Part shown: positions 1 to 11,618 of the stretch, piece after piece
How the letters are laid out: each line of letters opens with the position of its first letter
How positions within the stretch are numbered: the first letter of the stretch is position 1
NCBI GenBank assembly: GCA_028752905.1
Contig: JAQNBH010000014.1
Span: 26,794,168-26,858,167 of the forward strand
DNA from: Cladorhizidae sp. MBARI D1340-BT2
Taxonomy: Eukaryota > Porifera > Demospongiae > Poecilosclerida > Cladorhizidae
Reading direction: 5' to 3'
DNA: 64,000 nucleotides
The notes under the pieces: model-generated
What the model was told of the DNA's origin: nothing
Seen by the model: the letters and a program-made list of their open reading frames with translations, nothing else
Database searches by the model: none
Program-made: the position numbers and the translations under genes

Positions 1-280
1 ATGTTCCATTGCTTCTAATGGTCGTGCATCTTTATATGCCACCTCCCTCATTAAAGAACAACCAGCAGCACGGATGTTCCATTGCTTCTAATGGTCGTGC
101 ATCTTTATACGTAACCCACCTACGTAATGCACCTCCATAATAATCTACTGCCATGTTAATCTATATAGAAACTTGCTCATGGTTGTGCATCTCTATAACC
201 CACCTTCCTCATTATAATAATCTACTGCTAGGTTAATCTATCTATATATATATATATAGAAACTTGCTCATGGTCATGCA
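1..280. repeat. Short direct repeats at the window edge
   Basis: A 36-base block beginning atgttccattgcttctaatg at position 1 recurs unchanged at 74. A second pair covers about 140-210 and 220-275; both share ctactgc, ttaatctat, a short AT run, then agaaacttgctcatgg. The AT run differs in length between the two. No coding signal is seen. Confidence 0.7.
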
Positions 281-830
281 ACAAGAAACCAAATTCAAAG
301 TTTAGTCATTGAAATAATCCATTCATTTTATAATAATCAGCATTATAGATATGATAGACAGATCATCCGAGTACTGGATTGAGAGGGCTAAATATTTCTC
401 AGCTATTGTCACTGTTGCTATATTTCATGAAGACACTCCAGGTATATATTTGCAGTCTTCATGGTTCTTTTGATCTCTCTTCCTCCTTCCCTCCCCTTAG
501 AGAGAGAATTTGGTTCTTCTAAGAAAAAGATATGTAAAAACAATCGTGGAATGCCAAGTAGATGATCTCGAATGCTTCCATTCCGTTTGATTGCAAGATG
601 CTCCTTTCAATAGCCTTTGTTCTCGAAGAAGCGACTTCCTGCTGAATTAAGCAAAAGGCTCATCATCTCCAATGTTGTCATGGCCGTATCCAGGATTTGG
701 AAGTGTGTGTGTGTGGTGGTGGGGGGAGGGGAGGGGGGGGAGGTGTTCTTAATAATTGTGAATGGCACATGGTGACAGCTAGTAACTGGTATATAGCAGG
801 CTCACTCCGAGTCTTAGCGTCTTATTATTC

Positions 831-905
831 CTGATGAAGGCTAGAGTTTCTAGTCGAAACGTCGAAAGAATACAATTTCAAGTTGATGATTGAGAAGGCT
901 ATTGT
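831..905 (+). repeat. Hairpin dispersed element, copy A (partly hammerhead-like core)
   Basis: CTGATGA (831-837) is followed by a 7-bp stem, 839-845 against 849-855 with a 3-base loop. Then come GAAA (856-859), the self-complementary ACGT (859-862) and C863. Downstream is the shared tail aatttcaagttgat..attgagaaggc. This is the best-preserved core among the copies. One unpaired A (838) between CTGATGA and the stem departs from a canonical hammerhead. The element abuts the 3' side of the decayed hAT transposase. Confidence 0.6.
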
Positions 906-959
906 AAAATTGCAGTGTAATGAAACAAAAATGAAAATAAGAAGTTGTATTAGTCGGCT

Positions 960-2035
960 ATTTAGTACATCTGTAAGAAGCATTCTATATGTATTCTGCA
1001 CCTCAAATAAATTTAGTTCCATTCCATAGAGGACATGCATAGAGCTATATAGACCAGTCATTCTCTCTTGCCCCATGGGAGAATACATGTTTTGAGGCGG
1101 TGAGGCACTAATGCTGCACTCACGTTCGCAACTAGTGAGCAGAATATTCACAGAAATATGTGAATGTTGAGAAACAGATTTATTGGTGAGGATGAGAGAT
1201 TCTGAAGGTGTACAAGGAAGATTAACATATTTCCATTTGCTTCTCCATAAACGCAACTCTTGCTGTGGGGTTACAGGACTGGGAAGGTCATCTGTGTAAT
1301 ATTCTGTAAGGTCTTCTACCTGAGCCGTTGTGGCAAATCACTTTCATGATTTATTAGTCATAAAGACAGCAGGAACAATACTTAGGTCCATCATGGCCTT
1401 GCACGACATTTCTGAAAATTTAGTGTTTAAATGAGTTATCATTTCATCCAGAAAAGGTATCACTATTACTCTCCTGTAGTCTTCGGGTGTATTCGAAAGC
1501 ACATTTTGTCAATGGGTCTGTTTCACACATCTCCATGGAAGAGAAGGTTGTGATGTATTGATTTCGCCACCAAGCAACACTGCTGAGTCATACCATTTCT
1601 TATGATGCTTGTCAACTCCCCTGCGGACTTCCATCGAGGCCTCTTTACCAGTCACAATTTCAGTGTCCCTTAATGAAACATAGCCAAGCACATGCTAATT
1701 CCATGGCTATACCAAGAACTGAAATTGAGTCGCTAATGGAAGCAAAAATATGGATGCCTTCTTGGAAGACTCGGCAATCTCGCATTTATGCTGATCACTT
1801 CAAAGGTATCAACTACTGCTGGCAACATTTCTCTGAACACCTCAAAACTCTCTAGCCGAGCAACCCAACAGGTCTTGCATAAATTAACTAGTCTTCTGAC
1901 CACTTAAATTTGCAATGTGTTTTTCCAACTCTTGTTGCCATTTAGGAGAATTGTGGGGGGAAACAAAGACCTCTGTCCCTGTACACTACTGGAAGCAACC
2001 ATAGAGTAATGCTTGAGCTGCCCAATGGTCATTCA
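960..2035 (-). pseudogene. Decayed hAT-family transposase (P52rIPK/THAP0-like type)
   Basis: Read on the minus strand in several frames, the segment gives in order: a stretch with CKTCWVARLESFEVF (about 1790-1900), HKKWYDSAV (about 1600), TPEDYRRVIVIPFLDEMI (about 1440-1495), DLPSPVTPQQEL then LWRSKW (about 1240-1290), and the carboxy block CERECS..MGQERMTGL (about 1040-1135). Order and spacing match the RNase-H-like and carboxy-terminal dimerisation parts of hAT transposases related to P52rIPK (established family knowledge). Stop codons and frameshifts interrupt it, so it is a dead element. The carboxy end lies next to the hairpin element at 831. No amino-terminal zinc finger or terminal inverted repeat is seen. 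Family assignment is good; the subfamily is less sure. Confidence 0.75.
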
Positions 2036-2080
2036 ATGCCTTGGGATAATCATGCTGAACGTTTGCTGCAGTAGTATATA

Positions 2081-2235
2081 GTTAATACCTTTGAAGTGAT
2101 CAGCACGAATACCAGGTTGGAATGCTGAGTCTTCCAAGAAGGCATCCTCACTTATGCTTGTCATCACTCGGTCTCAGTTCTTGGTAGCCATGGAAGTAAC
2201 ATGTGATGCATTAGGTTTCATTAAGGGACTAAGTG
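2081..2235 (+). pseudogene. Inverted partial copy of the same hAT transposase
   Basis: The reverse complement of about 2081-2226 matches 1673-1830: shared blocks include tgatcacttcaaaggtat, gatgccttcttggaagactc and cttaatgaaac. On the plus strand it encodes a hAT-like stretch (FLVAMEVTCDALGFIKGLS) equivalent to the minus-strand reading of the other arm. It is therefore a head-to-head partial duplication rather than a terminal inverted repeat. Confidence 0.65.
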
Positions 2236-3261
2236 TCCTTTGTCTTAATGCTTAAAATAGAGAGAGTATATATACTTGCCCGACCCTCCTATTTTGTGAT
2301 AAGTGGAGGGAGAGGTATACAAAGGAGCAGTACTTGATCAACTCTCAGAGAACTCTCAGTTGATATAACGAATTACAATGACCATTTGCATGGTTTGTGT
2401 GTGTGTGGGGGGAGGGGAGAGTGGGGTGCACTATTAACTGGATGATAATATTCACTTTGACAAACCATACAACAGACATAGAGGATGTGTCAATTATAAA
2501 CTTTGAAGACCCTCCTACTGGTATGTGCATTCTTATGTTTGGCCTTAACCCAAACTACGTTTACCTATACTGTTTCTAGCCATGCTATAACTCTGTTGAA
2601 TTTGATACCATCATCTATTCTTGTGCATGCATGCTTGAGAATACCTGCATATCATGCAGGTGTAAACACGACATTTTGTATCCTGCCACTGCAGGTTTGG
2701 ATGCTCAGGAAAAATATCTCATAAGACTATAAATCTACATGCAAAGGAGAAGAGCTCATGGTGCATGTGCAAGAGTATCGTACTAAGTTATGCGTAATAA
2801 TATTTTTATTGGTGTGAGGCTCCCAGTATGTGATGCAAATAGAATATCTGTAGGTCCATACATACACATATGGTAGGACACTAGGGGCATGCACTGTTCG
2901 GACTTTGCCCCCTCAATGCATGGCATTCTTCTAGTCAAAACACTTGTACATAATATTATTCTACCACCCTGAGGCAATTATAAACGTGTAAAACCCTCAC
3001 AAGTTATGAAAACGTTAACACCCTGATGCAGTTATCCACATGCAAACCAGGCAACTTACCTTCCTGGCCTTTTGTTCAGCAGTGCTCTAACCATAGAACA
3101 GAAGATCATTTCCTCACTCCACCCATAGAACTGCAGGCTCCTCACACTCCAACTATAGAACAGTAGCCTCCTCATTAGTGCATGAAGTGAACTTTGTACA
3201 CTAGTCCATATAGTAGGTCAAAACAGTAAGGGTTTCTAATTGCGACTGTGAAGACATAATT

Positions 3262-3350
3262 TTGCCCAGTGGCTTGATGGTTGGGTACCCAACTCTCAAT
3301 GTTGAGCAGTGGCCATGTGTTCAAATCATATCTCAACTCTTCTCTATCCC
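3262..3350 (+). repeat. tRNA-derived SINE head
   Basis: An A-box-like tggcttgatggttggg is followed after about 45 bases by a B-box-like gtgttcaaatc. Between them lies gtacccaactctcaatgttg, as in tRNA-derived SINEs of marine invertebrates. It is degenerate, not a functional tRNA: the acceptor stem is not closed. A T-run follows at 3360. Confidence 0.45.
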
Positions 3351-4982
3351 CCTCTCCTATTTTTTTTTCAAATGCAACCTGGCTATTATATATTACGATA
3401 TTACTTCTATAGGTATGAGCATAATGTATAATGGGTTGGAGAGGTAGCATAACTCACTACTATCACTTGGCCACAATACCAACACTTCATTTCATTTTTC
3501 AGTGACGGTTTAGCTGCAAAAGTCTCACCTCATATTCACGAGGGAAAAAGAAAGTCTCAGCTTAAGGTAAGCTACAGGATAGCCAACCTAACTTTGAAGG
3601 CAGTTGTGAATTTTTACTCCGCCTAACTGTACCTCCCCACAGATTTAACAGAGCAACTTGACTGCACTCTCTAGTATTGAATAAAGGATGCTGAAATTAC
3701 ATTATTTCTGGAAGATAATTGGATATTTTGGGAATAGGATGGCTTGTCGATGATATGTCAGCAGCATTATACTTGCTGAAAAAGAAAAAAACCTGCAGGA
3801 GGTTTACAGCTAATGATACTAATGGTTTTGATGCCAAGAGAGCGCTTTTGTCAGGTATATGATTCCCACTGGATAACTGTTTTCAGTATCATATAGCCCA
3901 CTGGCCCTAGCCCTAGCCCTATATATATGATAGCCTTCCTTACTGTTTATTGTAGAACCACACCAAAAGGCAGATTGCATCTATTGTTTTTCTGACGTGC
4001 AAGAAAATCAATGTGAACTTTGTTCGAGGTGCCAGAACTGAGTGGAGGCAGTAATTGTAATTTATTTTCCTTGACATTTTGCTGTGTCTTGGTGTGCAGG
4101 TGAAAACCAGTTATAGCCAGCACAAATTCCATCCTCATCTTGTTGGCTGTGTCAAGGAATGCAGCTTATACCTTTCCCCAAAAATATCTCAGAAAAAAGA
4201 TCATTCTATATACTTGAAATTGTTTAGCAGGCTATATACTGCAAAGTGGAAAAAGTGGAAAAATTGTAGCATGTTCATGGCAGGAATAGTTCCGCAAGAC
4301 CATTACAGTAAACATTTACCTGAAGCAATCTGGACTAATAAAACTTGCAATTGGTACTGTCGAAGTTGTGTAAATAAAGAATAGTCTAGACAGTGAAAAT
4401 AAGTTGAACATTTATTATTAATGCAATTTGGTGGGGAATGGGAGGGGAGACATTACTCACTAGTAAATAGTGTCTCCCATGGGGGGGGGGGGACTATTCA
4501 CTGATGGGATCTTCAGGGGAGACAGTTTTCAGTATAACACTGTGATTGTGCCAGATGGTCCTTTTTCTAGTCTCCACAAGGATAGAGTTCTGCTTTCACT
4601 GTGTGTCTACACAAAAGACAAAGGACTGAACTTTAGAGGTGCAGCCATGACTCTGCCACTCTAAAAGTGCACATCACTACATGGTTGTCAGCCGGAACAC
4701 TGATAGAGAAGACAATTCAACTTCATATGAGGCCTCTGAAGATGAAGCTGTTCATTTACTAGAGTGTGACCAGGTCATTGTGGAAGTGAAGGATGATCAA
4801 GCAAGAGTTAGTTACTGATATGAATGTAAGCAGTGATGGTGATGCAGATCAAAATATACTCACTTGCTGGAACATATGTTTGGACAGGATGCACACAAGA
4901 ATGTGTCATGGACACCAATAGAGCCCGCGCCTCCCGTACCACACGAAGTAAATTTAAAATATAATTGTGTTTAGTTTTAGTT

Positions 4983-5107
4983 AGTGCAGGCCCCACCAGC
5001 ACATGGTGTCAGACCTTCAGCCACTCATTTGTTCTATCAATGCACAGGCAGGCTCCACCAGCAGATGGTGTCAGACCTTCAGCCACTTTTGTTCTATCAA
5101 TGCATTG
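4983..5107 (+). repeat. Two tandem copies of a ~62-bp unit
   Basis: Both copies share gcaggc.ccaccagca.atgg, then tgtcagaccttcagccact and gttctatcaatgca. They differ by a few substitutions and a 2-base indel. A C-homopolymer follows at about 5151-5166. Confidence 0.75.
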
Positions 5108-6027
5108 CAGAGTAAGCTTATGTTTTCTGTGTTTAATAAATAAGCCAAACCCCCCCCCCCCCCCCTCCTTAAAGTTTCATTTTCGAGATCCTGTATCTAT
5201 TGGGGAGTGTGCTAGTGTTTCCTATGGCACCAGGTGTTCAGGTGAAGGCCAAGGATCTCTCTTTTGATCTTATCCGCAATTGGAGTGCCAAAGCGATCTA
5301 AGCAGGTCCCCTTGTTGGACTCCACATTGGCTGAAGTTGTGATCAGCCAGGTGTGGTGTGGGCCCATAACAGCATCCACCTAAGTGGTCATCAAAGGTAT
5401 ACGGGCTCTCACCTCTTAAAACAACTTTTTGCGACTTACACTAAAGGCATTCGAAAAGTCCAAAAGCAAAAGAGGTCCCCACTTTTCCTCTTGGCTGATG
5501 TTCGAGTTAAAATGATAATGCATGTGTTTCCTCAGGAGACAATAGTCAAACTGTACAGACCTTCAGGTAATGTCTATTATAATATTATGAATACATCTAC
5601 TTTAGTGATTGGTGCACTGAGTAACTTCTTATTTGCGGCTGCTTGACTATAAAATTTTTAAAAACACTAGAAACACGACAAAAAAATTATTTAAAAATAA
5701 ATAAATAAATACAAGAATTCACCAATGCAGACAACAGACATTTACAGGAGACTCTTTACCTATTCATATATATAATGAAGGCCAATATATATATTTTAAT
5801 GTGATTAGGATCCTTTAAGGTTTTCCACATTGGTAGATTCTTGTATATATATAATTATATTGTTCCTCTTATATAAATGTATGTATACAGCAGTTACCTG
5901 TCTGTGCTTAATCGCATTTATGATGTTTACGACCTTTTACCAATTTTGGGTTCTGAGTCAAGAAAAAAATTAGTCGCTGCAATGCAAAGTTTCGAATCTT
6001 CTGATAGTCAAATTATATGATGAATCA

Positions 6028-6065
6028 CGATGAAGGCTAGAACATCTGGCCAAAACGCCAAGAGG
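6028..6065 (+). repeat. Hairpin dispersed element, copy B (degenerate)
   Basis: The block cgatgaaggctagaacatct followed by ggccaaaacgcc corresponds to the hairpin core seen at 831, with the core bases mutated. The tail is replaced by a G-run and a gata microsatellite (about 6066-6105). Confidence 0.5.
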
Positions 6066-8359
6066 TGTGTGTGGGGGGGGGGGGGGGGAGTAGATAGATA
6101 GATAGACAAGACAAAAATGTTTTCTTTATAAAATGAAAAATTATCCAACATAGATTTAAATGACCCTTTACCAGATTACAGTATTTCTATATAGATGTGG
6201 CGGCATTGCATTATACTTTTTGTGTTCATTGGAGTGCACAGACAGTCAGGAAAGAATGGAGTGTGGAAATCCAGTTAGTGCTGAGTCTACCTTTAGCTTG
6301 TTGCTATATAGTTCTTTTCAGAACTCATTCCTGGGCAGCAGTTCAGTTGTTTGTCTAAGTGAGAAGAACTGTTGAAAATACGTTCCTGTATCCAGCTGCC
6401 AAAGTTTTGCAACGGCTAGGATTCCATCTATCAAACCAGAACAACCACCCATTGTGACAAGTATAATGAAGCGCGATGTCTTTGTTGCTCGATCAACTGC
6501 TTGAGGAGGATATCAGCCTTGAATGTCTTCCTCTGTTGTATATAGAAGGACTGTTTCCACATGATCTTTCTATGGTGGTAGGAGTTACTTCTCCCACACC
6601 CAATGAGAGACTTCTGAGTGAGAGCCCTTCCTCTCTGGCCGACTGCATCATCAGCCTAAAATAAAATTGTCGTTTACTAATCACTTTGACCAGTAAATTA
6701 ACCAAAGAATTCACACTTGTAACGCTGGTCTGTACTGAGAGCCAACCAATCAGGAACTTGAATTAACAATTAGTGATGATAAATGATGGTTGTTGGAAAT
6801 GTGATAGCACAAAGTAAATTAATTTTTTAAAAATTAATAAAAGGGGGGAAAAAGATTTTTTAAAAACAAGTAAAAAAAACATTGCAACTGTGCCATAATA
6901 AATCACATGTATTGTATATGCTTACTACATGTATAGATGGGATAGTTCCGTTACAGCGTTAGTACTCATGTGTATCAAGACGAAAACTTGTTGGGAGAGA
7001 TTTTTTGTATCGGCAGCAGCACAAAGTCCAAACTTATTTTTCACTGTTCTCGTTTGCAGGGCCTTCAAATATTTCAGCTGTGAATAGGACCAAACAAGGA
7101 ACATATTATTAGCAGTTGAATTTATCGATTAAAAAAATAATAATGTGCCGAAAGTTTTGTATGTGGTTGTTTAATTAGATGCAAGGTTATTAGAATATTT
7201 CAACTTCATAACTGGTACAAATCACTGTATATCAATCCTATTAATTAAACCAATCCGCCATTAGCTGACAGAATTAGTCATATACATGGCTCTTCGCAGG
7301 ATTGAGTTCCTGCCTGTGGCTTGGGCAAGTTCTAGACATAAATGCACATCATAGCTCAAGTATTAGGACATCCAAATGAAACAATACGAGAATAAAAACA
7401 TGACCACTAATAGGACTTCAACAGCTGTCACGGAAGTGCATGCATATGTTTTTCCCCCCCAGCAACGAAGGTCGGGGAGGAACTCGAGAACTTATCACAA
7501 CTTTGGGTTGGCTCTAGAGATTGGTTTGGTAGGGCTAGGGCTATGCTGATTTTAGTATTTTTAAATATTTCTCAAAATAGCGTGATTTTTTTTACCACTC
7601 CCCCCAATTTTTTAATCCATAATTTGTGACTTTTAAACCCATTTCCAGGGCTTGGCTAAGGCTGAGAAAAAATCAATCTTCAAGCTAAAATTGGAGGAAA
7701 AGGCAGAGGGTGAGATGGTGGGGGGGGGGGGGGGAGGGGGGGGGAGGGAATTTGGACTGGAGCTGAAGAAAATCTAAATTGGGGCCTGAAGAATATCCGA
7801 TTTCCCTCAATTTCAATCTCCAGGAGCATCTCCAAAGGCTGACATCAAATTTTCCTCGAATGTTCCTCACATGCTGGGCTTGCATGTTCGCAACTTTTAA
7901 CTCCAGTACGGCTGTGCTCGGAAGCAGACAGATCATTGGAGGCTATGGAGAGCCGCCCATATACGGCCACAGCTCGTCCCCATGCCAGGAAGGTCTCTCA
8001 GCAACAGACAATTAAGAGCAGACTTGGAACTGGAACAGGCAAAGTAGTAACAAAGCTATTTGACGACACGTAATACTCCTGCCGCTGAAAGGTGTGGCGC
8101 GAGTTAATTCAATTACAACCATGAATAGCGTATCTCTGAAACCCGCCTATAGGCGTTCCAGTGTGTCCATCCACTACTTCAGTGACCAATGCCCATCACC
8201 GTAATTCCATTAGGTTAACCTATACTCGGGACAGTTGCATGGGTTTTGAGGGTTGTGTAGCATTACATGTAATATAATACATTCTCCAATCTCACACCTT
8301 AGACAGGAAAATATACAGCCATACCTGGCCATAAAAAAGATAATTAAGTTGGTTCATTT

Positions 8360-8405
8360 TCGCGCTACTTCGCACTACACTCTCGCGCTACTTCGCACTA
8401 CACTC
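8360..8405 (+). repeat. 22-bp tandem duplication
   Basis: The unit cgcgctacttcgcactacactct occurs twice back to back. Confidence 0.75.
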
Positions 8406-9270
8406 TCCTCATGGGACTAGCCAATTCTCACTGTGACATATGTACTGTGGTGTGAGCAATTAGAGTACCTTGTGGAGAAAATTGGAGATCCCCCAATTAA
8501 AACAACTGTTGCTAACGCCTCTTAATTAATTAGCTAATTCACTTGAGCTTTAGGCTTTGAAATGTGACACTCATGCAATTAAGTGCCGAGTAATTAAGTT
8601 TGTAACTGACATCGATTTCAGATATTGCTGTGCAAGCGTCACTTTTCTAACCATATACTCTATAGTTGGAGGTGTTATTCTTGCCATTAATGAAGTCAAT
8701 CAGAGAGAACAGTCTGAGGCTCTCCCCACAACTGATTGGAAGTTATGCATTTACGGAGAAAAAAGCCCAAGACAGAGGCAGGGGGGGAGGGAAATTTGTT
8801 AGGTCATCCATAATTGGATGAAATCACCAATTGTGGCCTGAATGCCTCTCAAACTATCAAGGGTTTGCGGACGTATGTGTGCAACAGTTTCACTTGCATT
8901 GAAGTTGCAAAGCAGCTTAGGTCACTTAGGTAACGGAAATCGAACTTCGGTTCACTTTCTGTGGTTAACACCTTCTTGTCACACCTACTTTAAAACTGAC
9001 CACAATTTTGACAAAACTGGAGATCAGAAATAACAATAATAAGTAAATCAATAATTATTCTAGCACACACCATATCCCCCCCCCCCCCATGGAACCAATC
9101 AAAGTTAATTTGAAAGAGTTTGTCATAATATATATATCTATTTTAAGCCAATGTCCATCTATGGAGGTTCATCAAGTAGCAGTAGAGATTGAAGCTGGTT
9201 CAGCTCTAGCAAATGTAGGTTGAAGCTACAATGGTAAACTCCCAGATTAATTATTTGCAACTATGACATT

Positions 9271-9273
9271 AAG

Positions 9274-9304
<31 letters not shown>

Positions 9305-9320
9305 CCACACCACCCACACA
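9271..9320. repeat. (CA)n microsatellite
   Basis: About 13 CA repeats followed by imperfect CACC units just upstream of the 60-bp array. Confidence 0.85.
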
Positions 9321-9426
9321 CCACAAAACAAAACAAAAGCAACAACACATCATACAAGCCCAGAGGATAGACTATGGAGTTTTTAACTTCTTGCCCACCT
9401 AGTTCTGGCAAAGTGATAAGCTTCAT

Positions 9427-10318
9427 TGGAACTTGGAACATCCAGAGCTGACCTTAGGATTGTCCCCAGCACACTACCCAGCCACTAGCTACTTGGAACA
9501 TCCAGAGCTGACCTTAGGATTGTCCGCAGCACACCACCCAGCCGCTAGCTACTTGGAACATCCAGAGCTGACCTTAGGATTGTCCCCAGCACACCACCCA
9601 CTTGGAACATCCAGAGCTGACCTTAGGATTGTCCCCAGCACACCACCCAGCCACTAGCTACTTGGAACATCAAGAGCTGACCTTAGGATTGTCCCCAGCA
9701 CACCATCCAGCCACTAGCTACTTGGAACATCCAGAGCTGACCTTAGGATTGTCGCCAGCATACCACCCAGCCGCTGGCTACTTGGAACATCCAGAGCTGA
9801 CCTTAGGATTGTCCCCAACCACCCAGCCACTAGCTACTTGGAACATCAAGAGCTGACCTTAAGATTGTCCCCAGCACACCACCCAGCCACTAGCTACTTG
9901 GAACATCAAGAGCTGACCTTAGGATTGTCCCCAGCACACCACCCAGCCACTAGCTACTTGGAACATCCAGAGCTGACCTTAGGATTGTCCCTAGCACACC
10001 ACCGAGCCACTAGCTACTTGGAACATCCAGAGCTGACCTTAGGATTGTCCTGAGCACACCACCCAGCCACTAGCTACTTGGAACATCAAGAGCTGACCTT
10101 AGGATTGTCCTGAGCACACCACCCAGCCACTAGCTACTTGGAACATCAAGAGCTGACTTTAGGATTGTCCCCAGCATACCACCCAGCCACTAGCTACTTG
10201 GAACATCAGAGCTGACCTTAGGATTGTCCCCAGCACACCACCCAGCCACTAGCTACTTGGAACATCAAGAGCTGACCTTAGGATTGTCCCCAGCACACCA
10301 TCCAGCCGCTAGCTACTT
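9427..10318 (+). repeat. 60-bp tandem array, ~15 copies
   Basis: The unit runs acttggaacatccagagctg, accttaggattgtccccagc, acaccacccagccactagct. Copies are mostly over 90% alike, with aag/cag and cgc/ccc variants, one copy shortened by about 18 bases near 9600, and small indels near 9825 and 10208. Because 60 is divisible by 3, a plus-strand frame repeats a 20-residue unit containing LEHPELTLGLSPAHHP. The indels shift that frame at least three times and there is no gene context, so I treat it as a minisatellite rather than a coding repeat. Confidence 0.85.
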
Positions 10319-10674
10319 GAGGCGCGGACACCACTTCAAAAGTTTCTTACCTCAATTTGCATTAATTAGCAACTCTAAACAATAGGCAAGATTGGTGGAC
10401 ATTTCATACCAATTAGAGAGTACTTTCACTCTTCATTTCCCTGATGATAAGATGGCTCCACATTAACTGGTGAAAGGCAAACACTTTTATGGGTCCAGCA
10501 CTTTTGGGGGTTTGACAAGAAATGATTCAATAACCTTTGTTGGCACACCTGCTCTTGCTTGAGCCAGAGGTCTGAGTTTGCTCACTAACTAACACTCACC
10601 AAGTCCTAGAGCTCACGCAGACTAATTGCTTAAACTTTGTACTTGCAATCTTAGCAATACACATGATTTCTCTG

Positions 10675-10677
<3 letters not shown>

Positions 10678-10710
<33 letters not shown>

Positions 10711-11254
10711 GCACACACATACAGACAAGTACACACACCACAGAATAACACACACATACATACAAAAAAAAACACAAACACACCATACACACTCACACAC
10801 CACATACATACCAGACACACACACACACACACCACACAGACAAATACACACAGAGACAAGCACACACACACACACACACCACACAGACAAATACACACAC
10901 AGACAAGCACACACACCGCACAGACAAATACACACAGAGACAAGCACACACACACACACACACCGCACAGACAAATACACACAGAGACAAGCACACACAC
11001 ACACACACACCACACAGACAAATACACACACAGACAAGCACACACACCGCACAGACAAATACACACAGAGACAAGCACACACACACACACACACCACACA
11101 GACAAATACACACAGAGACAAGCACACACACCACACAGACAAATACACACAGGGACAAGCACACACACACACACCACACAGACAAATACACACACAGACA
11201 AGCACACACACACACACACATGCACACACACAAGCACACATACACACACCATGA
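10678..11254. repeat. AC-rich compound array with higher-order unit
   Basis: (CA)n is interspersed with acagacaaatacacac and agacaagcacacac blocks, giving a superunit of about 45-55 bases repeated roughly ten times. All frames on both strands are open because the sequence is AC/GT-rich; these are not genes. Confidence 0.85.
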
Positions 11255-11417
11255 CAGTGCTCTCTCCATGCCTGTTGGACAGGAGCTTGCTCTACTCTCA
11301 TGGGCTATAAGTGAACACTCGTGGCTTTAGAAGCTACCCACACACCCTCCTCCAGCTGATCACTAGTCCCAAGATGCACATGTTTCCTGCTCCTCCCACT
11401 CACATGCTCGGGAAGTT

Positions 11418-11605
11418 TACCCACATGAAAACAATAAACACACCCACACACATATGCACACCCACACACATAAATGCACACAAACACTCACACACACACA
11501 CACTCACACACACACACACACACACACAGAGAACTCACACACACACTCTCTTTCTCACACACACTCTCTTTCTCACACACACACACACTCACCTCACACA
11601 CACAC
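11418..11605. repeat. (CA)n and (CACACT)n microsatellite
   Basis: Imperfect CA repeats with ctctctttctcacacacact duplications. It directly precedes the 31-33 bp satellite. Confidence 0.8.
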
Positions 11606-11618
11606 CAGTGCTTTTACA

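Larger units (their letters stand above)
2236..9270. other. Gene-poor region with scattered repeats
   Basis: No convincing exon or gene is seen. Apart from the items listed separately, it holds homopolymer runs (G near 4481, C near 5151, G near 6066 and 7721, C near 9077) and AT-rich spacer. Short open frames here have no recognisable domain and no good splice context. An open stretch at 4106-4384 (+), preceded by tgtgtcttggtgtgcag, is the only place where I would suspect an exon, weakly. Confidence 0.5.

Noticed and set aside
3900..3922. Telomere-like ccctagccctagccct
   Set aside because: Only about three units of a non-canonical sequence; no longer array.
10596..11310. Long open frames on both strands (up to 218 codons)
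   Set aside because: They lie in AC/GT-rich repeats where every frame lacks stops; the residue content (Cys/Val or His/Thr only) is a composition artefact.
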